DNA from: Nanobdellota archaeon
GTDB lineage: Archaea > Nanobdellota > Nanobdellia > Pacearchaeales > GW2011-AR1
DNA length: 10,693 nt
Direction of reading: 5' to 3'
Assembly: GCA_018821425.1 (NCBI GenBank)
Contig: JAHJMH010000004.1
Location: 1-10,693, forward strand
Below the pieces are notes generated by a model. It was given only the letters and a program-made list of their open reading frames with translations, did no database searches and was not told the DNA's origin. A program made the position numbers and the translations under genes. This document shows, in pieces, positions 5,271 through 10,693 of the stretch (the first letter of the stretch is position 1; every line of letters begins with the position of its first letter).

Positions 5271-5559
5271 GGTCCGCCCCAGATTATGCAGAAGAGTTCG
5301 ATTTAATCCAAGTGTAACTTATTTCAAGCCAAGGGGAATTCCTCTGAGGGAATTGGAAGAAGTTACGTTACCCGTCGAGGAGTTTGAAGCAGTCCGACTC
5401 AAGGATTTGGAGGGTTTGGAACAAAAAGAGTGCGCCAAAAGAATGAAAATCTCCCAACCAACATTTCATCGCGCAATATTATCTGCAAGAAAAAAAATTG
5501 CCGACGCGATAGTAAACGGAAAGGCAATAAAAATTGAGGGCGGCAATTATAATGTATAA
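5269..5559 (+). CDS. DUF134 helix-turn-helix DNA-binding protein
   Basis: A 96-residue predicted transcription regulator. Family features are plain: a basic start (MVRPRLCRRVRFNPSVTYFKP) matching the usual RP...RRV.F.P...YFKP, 'GIPLRELEEVTLPVEEFEAVRLKDLEGL' split over residues 23-50, and a sigma-70 region-4-like helix-turn-helix around 52-72 (QKECAKRM / ISQPTFHRAIL). The ending 'KKIADAIVNGKAIKIEGG' (75-92) is also typical. The start ATG at 5269 overlaps the operator and fits the TATA spacing; there is no Shine-Dalgarno. Family members are linked by neighbourhood to DUF5320 and iron-cluster proteins; the regulated signal is not known. I infer it binds the two palindromes at 4944-4959 and 5251-5270. 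Confidence 0.92.
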   Translation: MVRPRLCRRVRFNPSVTYFKPRGIPLRELEEVTLPVEEFEAVRLKDLEGLEQKECAKRMKISQPTFHRAILSARKKIADAIVNGKAIKIEGGNYNV

Positions 5560-5595
5560 CTTCTAAGAAGAATCTGTATCTTCTACCCCGAGAAA

Positions 5596-5604
5596 TTTTA
5601 TAAA
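5596..5604 (+). promoter_or_regulatory. TATA box of the surface-protein gene
   Basis: TTTTATAAA is centred about 26 nt before ATG 5626, predicting a leaderless mRNA for the secreted protein. Confidence 0.55.
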
Positions 5605-5625
5605 GGTCCTCAACTCAATTTTTTC

Positions 5626-7809
5626 ATGGTGAAAAAGAGGTTGTTCTTAGTCTTATTAAGTTTAGTATTAATTAGCTCAGTCTTAGCACTTACTTTAAAC
5701 ATTAATATAAATTATCCGACTAGTCAGGGGTATTCTTCCGAGATTGAAAACTTTGATTGGACTTATTCTGCTCCTGATTTTCCAATAGACAGTTGCTGGT
5801 TTGTTTTAAACGAAGATAGTCCAGTAAATGTTGATTGTAATTCAAACTCAAGTTCTCTAACCCCCTTTTACGGTCAAAATAATCTAACTCTCTATGTAAA
5901 TAACTCTCAAGGAGATCTAAATAACTCCTTCTTGACTTTCTACGTTGACAATGTGTCCCCAATAATAAATTCAATAGATTACCCCCTAAACCAAAACTAC
6001 GGGGAAGAAGTAAGTTCAATCAATTTTTTATACTCTGAAGATTATCCAAACCAGTGTTGGTACTCGACAGACAATGGAGTAACAAACTCGACACAAGAAA
6101 ATTGCACCAATCCGATGACCTTTTCTGGAGTGAACTTCAACCAGGGAAACAACACCTGGATAGTATATGTCCAAGACCAAGCAGGAAATTTAAATTCAAG
6201 TTCAATTGAATTCTGGGCCGATAGCATTTATCCGAATATTAGTATCATAGGGGTTGCAGACGAGATTTATTATTTGAGCCAGAGATATGTTGACCTGAGT
6301 TTTAATGTTACGGAAACAAATCCAAAAAATTCAGGAGCATTTAAATTTGAAGTCGTGGGAATTGGCGAACAGACGACCACCTACAGGGATGCTGAATCGG
6401 ATGGAGTTTATAATTTTAGACATCCTTCAAGCGGAGAAGAAAATTCGGATGGGATTGTTTATTATAAAATAACTTTTGAAGATACGATGGGACACATTTC
6501 AACATTAAACCAAACAATCACCATGGATACTCTAAACCCTGCATTTCAAAATCTCACGAACACCTCAATTTATTTCAACGAGATTTTTACATATCAAGTT
6601 AACGCCACAGACTCTTCGGGAATATACAACTTTACAATAGACAATTCAAACTTTGAGATAAACAGTTCTGGTTATCTAACAAACATCTCCACATTGAGTA
6701 TGGGAACCAATTTCTTAACAATCACAGCGATAGACAATGCATTCAATTCAGTAAGTGAAAATGTTTCTTTAACTGTTTTGAACCAGACTCAACAATATGC
6801 ATCAACCCTTGAAGTCGTAGTTGAGAATACAACTGAAGAGATTGTTTTCAATAAGGCGAGTACAACCGAAATAATTTCGGTTCCCTTCACAATTTCATCT
6901 ACCCAAAAAATTACCTTGAATTTAGATAGTCTTTTATCTTCGGGAAACGTAAGCATTCCAAATAAACTTAACTTACAAAGAACAATAACCGGAAATGTTT
7001 CTTACACTGCAGAAATCCCTGTGAATACCACAATCATCGGAGGCGCCGGATGGGATGGAAAAATAAATCTTCCAGTCTTGAACTTGTCCACATTTACATA
7101 TTCTTCCGCAGGAAGTATAGACGTAGTTATCGATTTAGGTTCTGGAGTTGAATTAAATTTCTCTCAACCCGTGAAGGTGATACTTGGCGGAATGGCGGGG
7201 AAAAAGGCAGCATGGTCGCAAGGAGGTTTATCTTTGACGAATATACCTCAGATTTGCAATAGCAAGACAAACCCTACGAACATAGACTCAATTAATTCAA
7301 GAGAATGTTATATTGATGATGGAAGCGATTTGATAATCTGGACATTACACTTCACAAGTTTCGCAGCATACACGCCTTCAGTCCCAGTATCCCTCCCAGG
7401 TCAATCATTAGGCGGTGGAGGGGGAAGTAGCTGTACAACAACATGGGAATGCACTGAATGGTCTAGATGTTTGAATGGAATAGAAACAAGAACTTGTACA
7501 AAGCTTAAAGATTATTGCTCTGCTTTTCAAAAACCTTTGGAAAGCACAACTTGTGCTGTTGAAACTCCTGAATCTTTTACAAATGAATCTGGAGAAGAAA
7601 ACACGGAACAGCTGGATTCCGAAGGATATTTTTCCATTATAACTGGAGCAGTAATAGGAATCGGAACATCTAGATACGCTCTGGGAGTAATCTTTATAAT
7701 TTCATTAGGGCGGATCTATCTTGGAATTAGATTAAAAAGAAAAAAAACTCCAAGAATAAAAAGAAATAATCTTACAACCCAAACGTCTTCTCAAACTCTC
7801 TCATCCTAG
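5626..7809 (+). CDS. Secreted, membrane-anchored surface protein with Ig-like modules and TSP1-like motif
   Basis: A 727-residue predicted cell-surface protein. A signal peptide is clear: MVKKR, then a hydrophobic stretch to about 21 (VLA just before LTLN). Two related beta-rich modules follow (about 43-120 and 131-205); each has a Cys pair (DSCWFV...VDC; NQCWYS...ENC), a 'Y-V-x-D/N' strand end and 'VSP' or 'IYP' at the border. Further Ig-like segments (about 220-390) and a beta domain to about 590 come next. Asn-x-Ser/Thr sequons are abundant, so N-glycosylation is likely. After a Gly-rich linker (from 596), residues about 603-645 hold a thrombospondin-1-like motif (WECTEWSRC, ETRTCT). A C-terminal hydrophobic region (about 668-700, starting YFSIITGAVIG) precedes a Lys/Arg-rich tail. 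Role could be S-layer, adhesion or host/partner contact; not determinable. The 3' end overlaps the convergent regulator gene by 38 bp. Confidence 0.82.
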   Translation: MVKKRLFLVLLSLVLISSVLALTLNININYPTSQGYSSEIENFDWTYSAPDFPIDSCWFVLNEDSPVNVDCNSNSSSLTPFYGQNNLTLYVNNSQGDLNNSFLTFYVDNVSPIINSIDYPLNQNYGEEVSSINFLYSEDYPNQCWYSTDNGVTNSTQENCTNPMTFSGVNFNQGNNTWIVYVQDQAGNLNSSSIEFWADSIYPNISIIGVADEIYYLSQRYVDLSFNVTETNPKNSGAFKFEVVGIGEQTTTYRDAESDGVYNFRHPSSGEENSDGIVYYKITFEDTMGHISTLNQTITMDTLNPAFQNLTNTSIYFNEIFTYQVNATDSSGIYNFTIDNSNFEINSSGYLTNISTLSMGTNFLTITAIDNAFNSVSENVSLTVLNQTQQYASTLEVVVENTTEEIVFNKASTTEIISVPFTISSTQKITLNLDSLLSSGNVSIPNKLNLQRTITGNVSYTAEIPVNTTIIGGAGWDGKINLPVLNLSTFTYSSAGSIDVVIDLGSGVELNFSQPVKVILGGMAGKKAAWSQGGLSLTNIPQICNSKTNPTNIDSINSRECYIDDGSDLIIWTLHFTSFAAYTPSVPVSLPGQSLGGGGGSSCTTTWECTEWSRCLNGIETRTCTKLKDYCSAFQKPLESTTCAVETPESFTNESGEENTEQLDSEGYFSIITGAVIGIGTSRYALGVIFIISLGRIYLGIRLKRKKTPRIKRNNLTTQTSSQTLSS

Positions 7810-8044
7810 AATAATGAACTATGAAATCCCTTCCTTGATTGGTAATAATAATTCTATTGCCATTTTTCCCGTCTTCTTTTGCAACGAGTTTCCTTTCTAT
7901 TAAATCGTCAAGATACAATTTCATCTGTTTATGCGACAGATTTGCCTTATACATCAGATGCGTTGGTTTAATGCTACCGCCTTTTTCTCGGATTATTCCC
8001 AACATGTCTGATATTATCTCCATGCGACCTCTTTTTTTCTCCAT
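7772..8044 (-). CDS. Winged-helix transcriptional regulator (HTH_45/ArnR-like)
   Basis: A 90-residue protein made almost wholly of one winged helix-turn-helix. The pattern 'RMEIISDMLGII' (7-18), 'KPTHLMYKANLSHKQMKLYL' (26-45) and 'LIERKLV' (48-54), then a wing 'GNRIIITNQGRDFI' (62-75), matches the archaeal family 'R.EII.DIL...KTHIMYKANLSY.....YL..L...GLI......Y.iT.KG..FL'. The C-terminal helix may dimerise. It overlaps the upstream seven-helix membrane gene by 71 bp if translation starts at ATG 8044. A second ATG at 8023 has a GAGG 4 nt before it and gives 83 residues, but the family keeps the basic residues before MEII, so I keep 8044. Overlap implies co-expression with the membrane protein. 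Confidence 0.8.
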   Translation of the reverse strand: MEKKRGRMEIISDMLGIIREKGGSIKPTHLMYKANLSHKQMKLYLDDLIERKLVAKEDGKNGNRIIITNQGRDFIVHYSRMREFEKTFGL

Positions 8045-8717
8045 GTTTCAGTATTCTTATCATCAAAACCAAAAGTAACGTGTAGCTCACTAATTCTGCA
8101 AGGCTCCCTACGGCGAAGAAGACACTAACTCTCGAGAGAAGGTACACTAGTTGACCTGCAGCGAGAATACTAAATGCAACAATAAGTATCTTCGTGTTCG
8201 CAAACCCGTTTTTTCTGTATATCATTGAATAGTTAACCACTATCAGCACCAAGAGAATGAATGCCGTCACATGGAATAAATAAAAGAGTTTCTGACTCAA
8301 CAAAGCAGAAAGCAAGACGAAGTATACAATGAGCAGATAGTCGCCGCTAATCACCTTTTTTTGAGGAAGTCTATAAATTGTGAACAGCCCCAACAAAGTT
8401 AGAAAACGCTGAAAGAAAAATCCAGTGTAGTAAAAGATATCCACTGAGTTTAGAATCTTGCTCGAGATTATTGCATTTCCAAGTGCCTGAACTGGTGCAG
8501 AGTCATAATACAAAATAGTCTTTGTGAGAATTGAAGCAATCTGTGCGAGCGCAATCATCCCGAAGCCAAGACCCAAATACAAAAGTCCTTTATTTTTTTT
8601 GAGCTTGTATGCTCTAACCGCGAGAACACAAAAAACTATTAGAACAATAAAACTGAAAGCCTCGATGAGAATGTCTTTTCCAAGAAACCAATCCGGCGTC
8701 GGAACAATCTTAACCAT
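7974..8717 (-). CDS. Seven-helix membrane protein, possible sensor partner of the winged-helix regulator
   Basis: A 247-residue integral membrane protein of unrecognised family. I count seven hydrophobic helices: about 16-37 (ILIEAFSFIVLIVFCVLAV), 45-68 (LLYLGLGFGMIALAQIASIL), 93-117, 125-146, 147-167, 175-195 and 200-221 (ending LLLVLMIRILKHGEKKR). Loops with K/R (YKLKKNK after helix 1, RLPQKK after helix 3, MIYRKNG after helix 5 and the basic tail) place the N-terminus outside and the C-terminus inside. This topology resembles the 7TM input modules of signalling proteins, but no kinase or other output domain is attached. Instead the 3' end overlaps a winged-helix regulator gene. The basic tail (HGEKKRSHGDNIRHVGNNPRKRR, about 225-247) is partly dictated by the overlapping frame. 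Confidence 0.75.
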   Translation of the reverse strand: MVKIVPTPDWFLGKDILIEAFSFIVLIVFCVLAVRAYKLKKNKGLLYLGLGFGMIALAQIASILTKTILYYDSAPVQALGNAIISSKILNSVDIFYYTGFFFQRFLTLLGLFTIYRLPQKKVISGDYLLIVYFVLLSALLSQKLFYLFHVTAFILLVLIVVNYSMIYRKNGFANTKILIVAFSILAAGQLVYLLSRVSVFFAVGSLAELVSYTLLLVLMIRILKHGEKKRSHGDNIRHVGNNPRKRR

Positions 8718-8738
8718 TAGAAAAAAAGCGCGATTTCA

Positions 8739-8746
8739 TTTAAAAA
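8739..8746 (-). promoter_or_regulatory. TATA-like box for the membrane protein/regulator pair
   Basis: The minus strand reads TTTTTAAA, centred about 26 nt before ATG 8717, again fitting a leaderless start. Confidence 0.45.
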
Positions 8747-9033
8747 GCTTGTGGAATGGCAATTCGAATTCTCCCTTCATAATCGATATATAAGCAGTTT
8801 TCTTCAATTTACTAACTTAAAATTGACTTTCATATAACCTCTTTTCAATCTCCTCCCGTTACGACCTGCGCGGTTAATGCGGGAGGTTACATTCTTCCAA
8901 ACTAAAAACAAAATTTGCCGTCGCTGATGCAACGTTTTCAAAGATTCGGTTAACTCAAAAAACACAAGTAAATTCAATCCGCGTGATTTTACTCCATTCT
9001 CATAATCATTAATCGCACCGAAGGCGCGCAAAC
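8747..9033. other. Non-coding stretch after trmY with one GC-rich hairpin
   Basis: About 290 bases without a convincing gene. The only long frame (minus strand, 9031 to 8804) has no recognisable family pattern. The main structure is CCTCCCG (8852-8858) paired with CGGGAGG (8880-8886), with an inner ACC/GGT hairpin (8864-8866 with 8872-8874) around a 5-nt loop, in an otherwise AT-rich setting. It may be the 3' region of the cbf5-trmY transcript, an independent small RNA or a decayed mobile element end; I cannot decide. A TATATAAG lies at 8787-8794 on the plus strand upstream of the hairpin, which could drive a plus-strand RNA. Confidence 0.4.
8852..8886. repeat. GC-rich stem-loop
   Basis: A 7-bp perfect stem (CCTCCCG/CGGGAGG) encloses 21 nt that can themselves form ACC-TGCGC-GGT. 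No T-run follows closely on either strand, so it is not a classic terminator. It could be the core of a small structured RNA. Confidence 0.5.
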
Positions 9034-9630
9034 CTAAAGTCCGCGAATATCAAGCTCATTATTTATTATCGTAGCAACCTGACTCGCAAAATACATTTTC
9101 GGTCCAACGGAAACTCTATGTATTCCCTCAAGGTTCTTTAATCTCTTAAGTTCTTTTTTCGGAAGTCCGTCATGGTCCCCGATAACAAAAACACTATCTT
9201 CTGAAATTTCTACATTTCTCAGACTTGCCCCTTTCCTGTCCATTACAAATATTTTTTTCCCTTCTTCTAAAAAATCATCAATCACTTTCAGAAAACTTTT
9301 CTTCTCGATAAAACAGCCCGGGAAAACTTCATGCCTTCCTCCCTCACGATATTTGTAAAGAACTTTCTTAAGAAAGGTTCCAATATCTTTTTTGCTCAAA
9401 CTCATTTCGGGAGTAATATTTATTTCAATATGTCTCGGAGGGTCCGGAGGTCCGTTAAAAATCAAATGAAGTTTCAAATCATCCCGAATGTCATGCGAAA
9501 TAAAAAACGCATTTATGATTACATGAATCACGATATCCATGCGCCCAGCTTTCATAAGATTGACGTTTCCCCCTGACAGCGCCTTTCCCGACGTCGCGGC
9601 CGAGTTTGAAAAATAAATAAATGTTCTCAT
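9034..9630 (-). CDS. trmY: tRNA (pseudouridine(54)-N1)-methyltransferase TrmY
   Basis: Methylates N1 of pseudouridine-54 in the T-loop of archaeal tRNAs, using S-adenosylmethionine. At 198 residues it has the usual length. The start MRTFIYFSNSA, 'FNGPPDPPRHIEI' (58-70) and 'LSKKDIG' (78-84) are family hallmarks. The SPOUT trefoil-knot SAM site is visible as 'FVIGDHDGLP' (148-157) and 'SVGPKMYFASQVATIINNEL' (174-193). The ATG overlaps the stop codon of the upstream cbf5-like gene (ATGA, 9627-9630), implying translational coupling. In characterised archaea the Psi54 substrate is made by Pus10, not by Cbf5, so this pairing joins two different steps of pseudouridine chemistry. A fainter alternative is the Nep1-like rRNA SPOUT family, but the motifs favour TrmY. 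Confidence 0.93.
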   Translation of the reverse strand: MRTFIYFSNSAATSGKALSGGNVNLMKAGRMDIVIHVIINAFFISHDIRDDLKLHLIFNGPPDPPRHIEINITPEMSLSKKDIGTFLKKVLYKYREGGRHEVFPGCFIEKKSFLKVIDDFLEEGKKIFVMDRKGASLRNVEISEDSVFVIGDHDGLPKKELKRLKNLEGIHRVSVGPKMYFASQVATIINNELDIRGL

Positions 9631-10523
9631 TTTATAGGTTGCAAAACAAATTTCGGCTTTGCAAAAATTTCCTCATCTTTTACAATAGAATACATTCCTA
9701 TAAATCTTTCTCCAGAGAAAACACTAATTATTTTCCCTTCTTCAAAATCATTACGCGTTTTCACATCTTCCTTAAGAATTGGTTTCCCCGTGAGAAATTC
9801 ATCCTCGCGCTTTTTATTTACTTTCACAACAGAATAAACTTCAGAAACAATTTCTGCAGGAATAATAATGTTTCTAAGCTCTTCCTCTTTCCCTTCTTTA
9901 AAACTTTTAATGGCTTTCTCTAAATCGTAAAGATTCACCGACGGATAAACGGCCCCGTCCTCTTTAAAAATCCCGGCTCTTACTCGACGGAGTTCGAGCA
10001 TATGTGCTCCAATTCCCATTTCTTTACCCAAATCATCAAGGAGTTTTCTTATGTATGTCCCACCCTGAACTTCTGTTCTGAAAAGAATATCCTTCCTATC
10101 TCGGTCAATCAAATCGAAAGACTTTATTTCCCTTTCACGCTCTTCCCGCTTCACTCGCGATTTCACCGGCGGCTTCTGAATTATGATTCCCATGAACTTC
10201 TTTTTTATCACTTCTCTAATTTTCTCAATTTCAGTGTCTTCATGAATTCTCATAATTCCAACATATTCCTTATCTTCCCCTAGAAAAAATCCCGTAAGCT
10301 TACAAGCCCTATTTAACGCAATCGGCAGAACACCCGTTACCTTAGGATCTAGAGTTCCAAAATGACTCGTCTTATTCACGCCCAACTCCTTCAACGATTT
10401 TCTAACAAAATCAGAAATATCAAAACTCGTCGGTCCCGACGGCTTGTCAATATTTAGAATACCAAACTCAAGCAATTCGCGGACAGATTTACCTTTCTTT
10501 ATTTTTTCAATGTTTAATCCCAT
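9627..10523 (-). CDS. cbf5: tRNA/rRNA pseudouridine synthase Cbf5 (TruB family)
   Basis: Converts uridine to pseudouridine; in archaea it is the catalytic subunit of H/ACA guide ribonucleoproteins and can also modify tRNA U55. The 298-residue product has the TruB catalytic core: 'GILNIDKPSGPTSFDISDFV' (21-40), then 'HFGTLDPKVTGVLP' (54-67) with catalytic Asp D59, an 'EYVG' loop (86-89), 'PPVKSRVKREERERE' (118-132) and 'GGTYIRKLLDDLG' (154-166). A C-terminal PUA RNA-binding domain spans about 227-298 (FLTGKPIL...EEGKIISVF...GERFIGMYSIV). The start at 10523 is preferred over the longer frame from 10634 because the extra residues are unlike the family and a TATA box sits 25 nt upstream. It is slightly shorter than typical archaeal Cbf5. 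First gene of the cbf5-trmY operon. Confidence 0.93.
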   Translation of the reverse strand: MGLNIEKIKKGKSVRELLEFGILNIDKPSGPTSFDISDFVRKSLKELGVNKTSHFGTLDPKVTGVLPIALNRACKLTGFFLGEDKEYVGIMRIHEDTEIEKIREVIKKKFMGIIIQKPPVKSRVKREEREREIKSFDLIDRDRKDILFRTEVQGGTYIRKLLDDLGKEMGIGAHMLELRRVRAGIFKEDGAVYPSVNLYDLEKAIKSFKEGKEEELRNIIIPAEIVSEVYSVVKVNKKREDEFLTGKPILKEDVKTRNDFEEGKIISVFSGERFIGMYSIVKDEEIFAKPKFVLQPIK

Positions 10524-10544
10524 ATTCTTAACGCGATACAAATC

Positions 10545-10552
10545 TATATAAA
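10545..10552. promoter_or_regulatory. Shared TATA palindrome between divergent cbf5 and nth-like genes
   Basis: The plus strand reads TATATAAA and the minus strand TTTATATA at the same place. Its centre lies about 25 nt before the cbf5 ATG (minus, 10523) and about 34 nt before the ATG at 10582 (plus). One TATA element could serve both directions, with a leaderless cbf5 mRNA and a leader of roughly 8 nt for the other gene. The intergenic gap is only 58 bp. Confidence 0.5.
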
Positions 10553-10581
10553 TTTTTAATCCCCTCTTCCTTATAGAGATT

Positions 10582-10693
10582 ATGAAAGAAAAAACAGCCT
10601 TAAAACAACTTGCGGAACTGGAACGTCTTGGCAAAAAGCCCGATGAACTGCGGCTCGCCGCGGAATCTTGGGGCTCGCCCTTTCAAATCCTAA
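10582..10693 (+). CDS. nth: Probable endonuclease III (DNA glycosylase/AP lyase), 3' end outside the window
   Basis: Only the first 37 codons are present. The N-terminus (MKEKTALKQLAELERLGKK) is a charged helix. It is followed by LRLAAESW and PFQIL at the window edge; archaeal endonuclease III proteins characteristically read 'LRLAAE.W..P(F/W)..LI..ILSAQT' here. The catalytic Lys/Asp and the 4Fe-4S cluster region lie beyond the window, so the call rests on this N-terminal pattern alone. If correct, the enzyme removes oxidised pyrimidines in base-excision repair. The gene is divergent from cbf5 and shares its short promoter region. Confidence 0.55.
   Translation, partial: MKEKTALKQLAELERLGKKPDELRLAAESWGSPFQIL

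Noticed and set aside
8749..8780. A 14-codon minus-strand mini-gene starting at 8780
   Set aside because: Too short and only about 10 nt from the nearest TATA-like sequence; it shows no coding signal.
8804..9031. A 75-codon minus-strand frame just after trmY
   Set aside because: It starts 3 bases after the trmY stop but runs through a GC-rich stem-loop and resembles no family I know; a decayed transposase tail was considered but no diagnostic residues could be shown.
10524..10634. N-terminal extension of cbf5 from the ATG at 10634
   Set aside because: The added 37 residues are unlike Cbf5, overlap the divergent endonuclease III-like gene, and the TATA box fits the start at 10523.

Overview
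The window looks like a compact, AT-rich archaeal genome, most likely a DPANN lineage (Pacearchaeota/Woesearchaeota type); the lineage is inferred from gene content and style. Archaeal markers are a Cbf5-type pseudouridine synthase, TrmY, a histone, a TrmB-type regulator, DUF134/DUF5320 proteins and a secreted protein carrying a thrombospondin-1-like Cys/Trp motif. Most 5' ends show a TATA-like box whose centre lies about 24-28 nt before the start codon, as expected for leaderless archaeal transcripts. Neighbouring genes often overlap by 4-8 bp or are separated by a single base.

Layout. 2-601 (+): C-terminal part of a TrmB-like regulator. 602-876: non-coding block of hairpins and repeated 9-mers between convergent genes. 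877-1572 (-): DUF2683-like antitoxin, RelE-like toxin and a short histone with a truncated third helix, which seems to have its own promoter inside the toxin gene. 1613-4304 (-): tight four-gene operon of class II lysyl-tRNA synthetase, a 58-residue two-helix membrane protein, a GNAT-like protein and an HD-domain phosphohydrolase. 4305-4482: spacer with the lysS promoter. 4483-4758 (-): acylphosphatase. 4983-5559 (+): a DUF5320 Cys/Gly-rich small protein and a DUF134 helix-turn-helix protein, each preceded by the same palindrome (ATGAATA-2 nt-TATTCAT). 5626-7809 (+): large secreted or anchored surface protein. 7772-8717 (-): seven-helix membrane protein overlapping a winged-helix regulator. 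8718-9033: non-coding, with one GC-rich hairpin. 9034-10523 (-): cbf5 overlapping trmY by ATGA. 10582-end (+): start of a probable endonuclease III gene, divergent from cbf5 and apparently sharing one TATA palindrome with it.

How the genes fit together. The window is a housekeeping segment (tRNA charging, tRNA/rRNA modification, DNA repair) mixed with small regulatory cassettes. The most testable new points are: the common operator linking DUF5320 and DUF134, suggesting DUF134 controls both itself and its partner; the 7TM/winged-helix pair, which may be a two-gene membrane signalling unit; the translational coupling of a pseudouridine synthase with a pseudouridine methyltransferase; and an unannotated 58-residue membrane protein embedded in the lysS operon. 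I saw no CRISPR array, tRNA, rRNA or intact insertion sequence.
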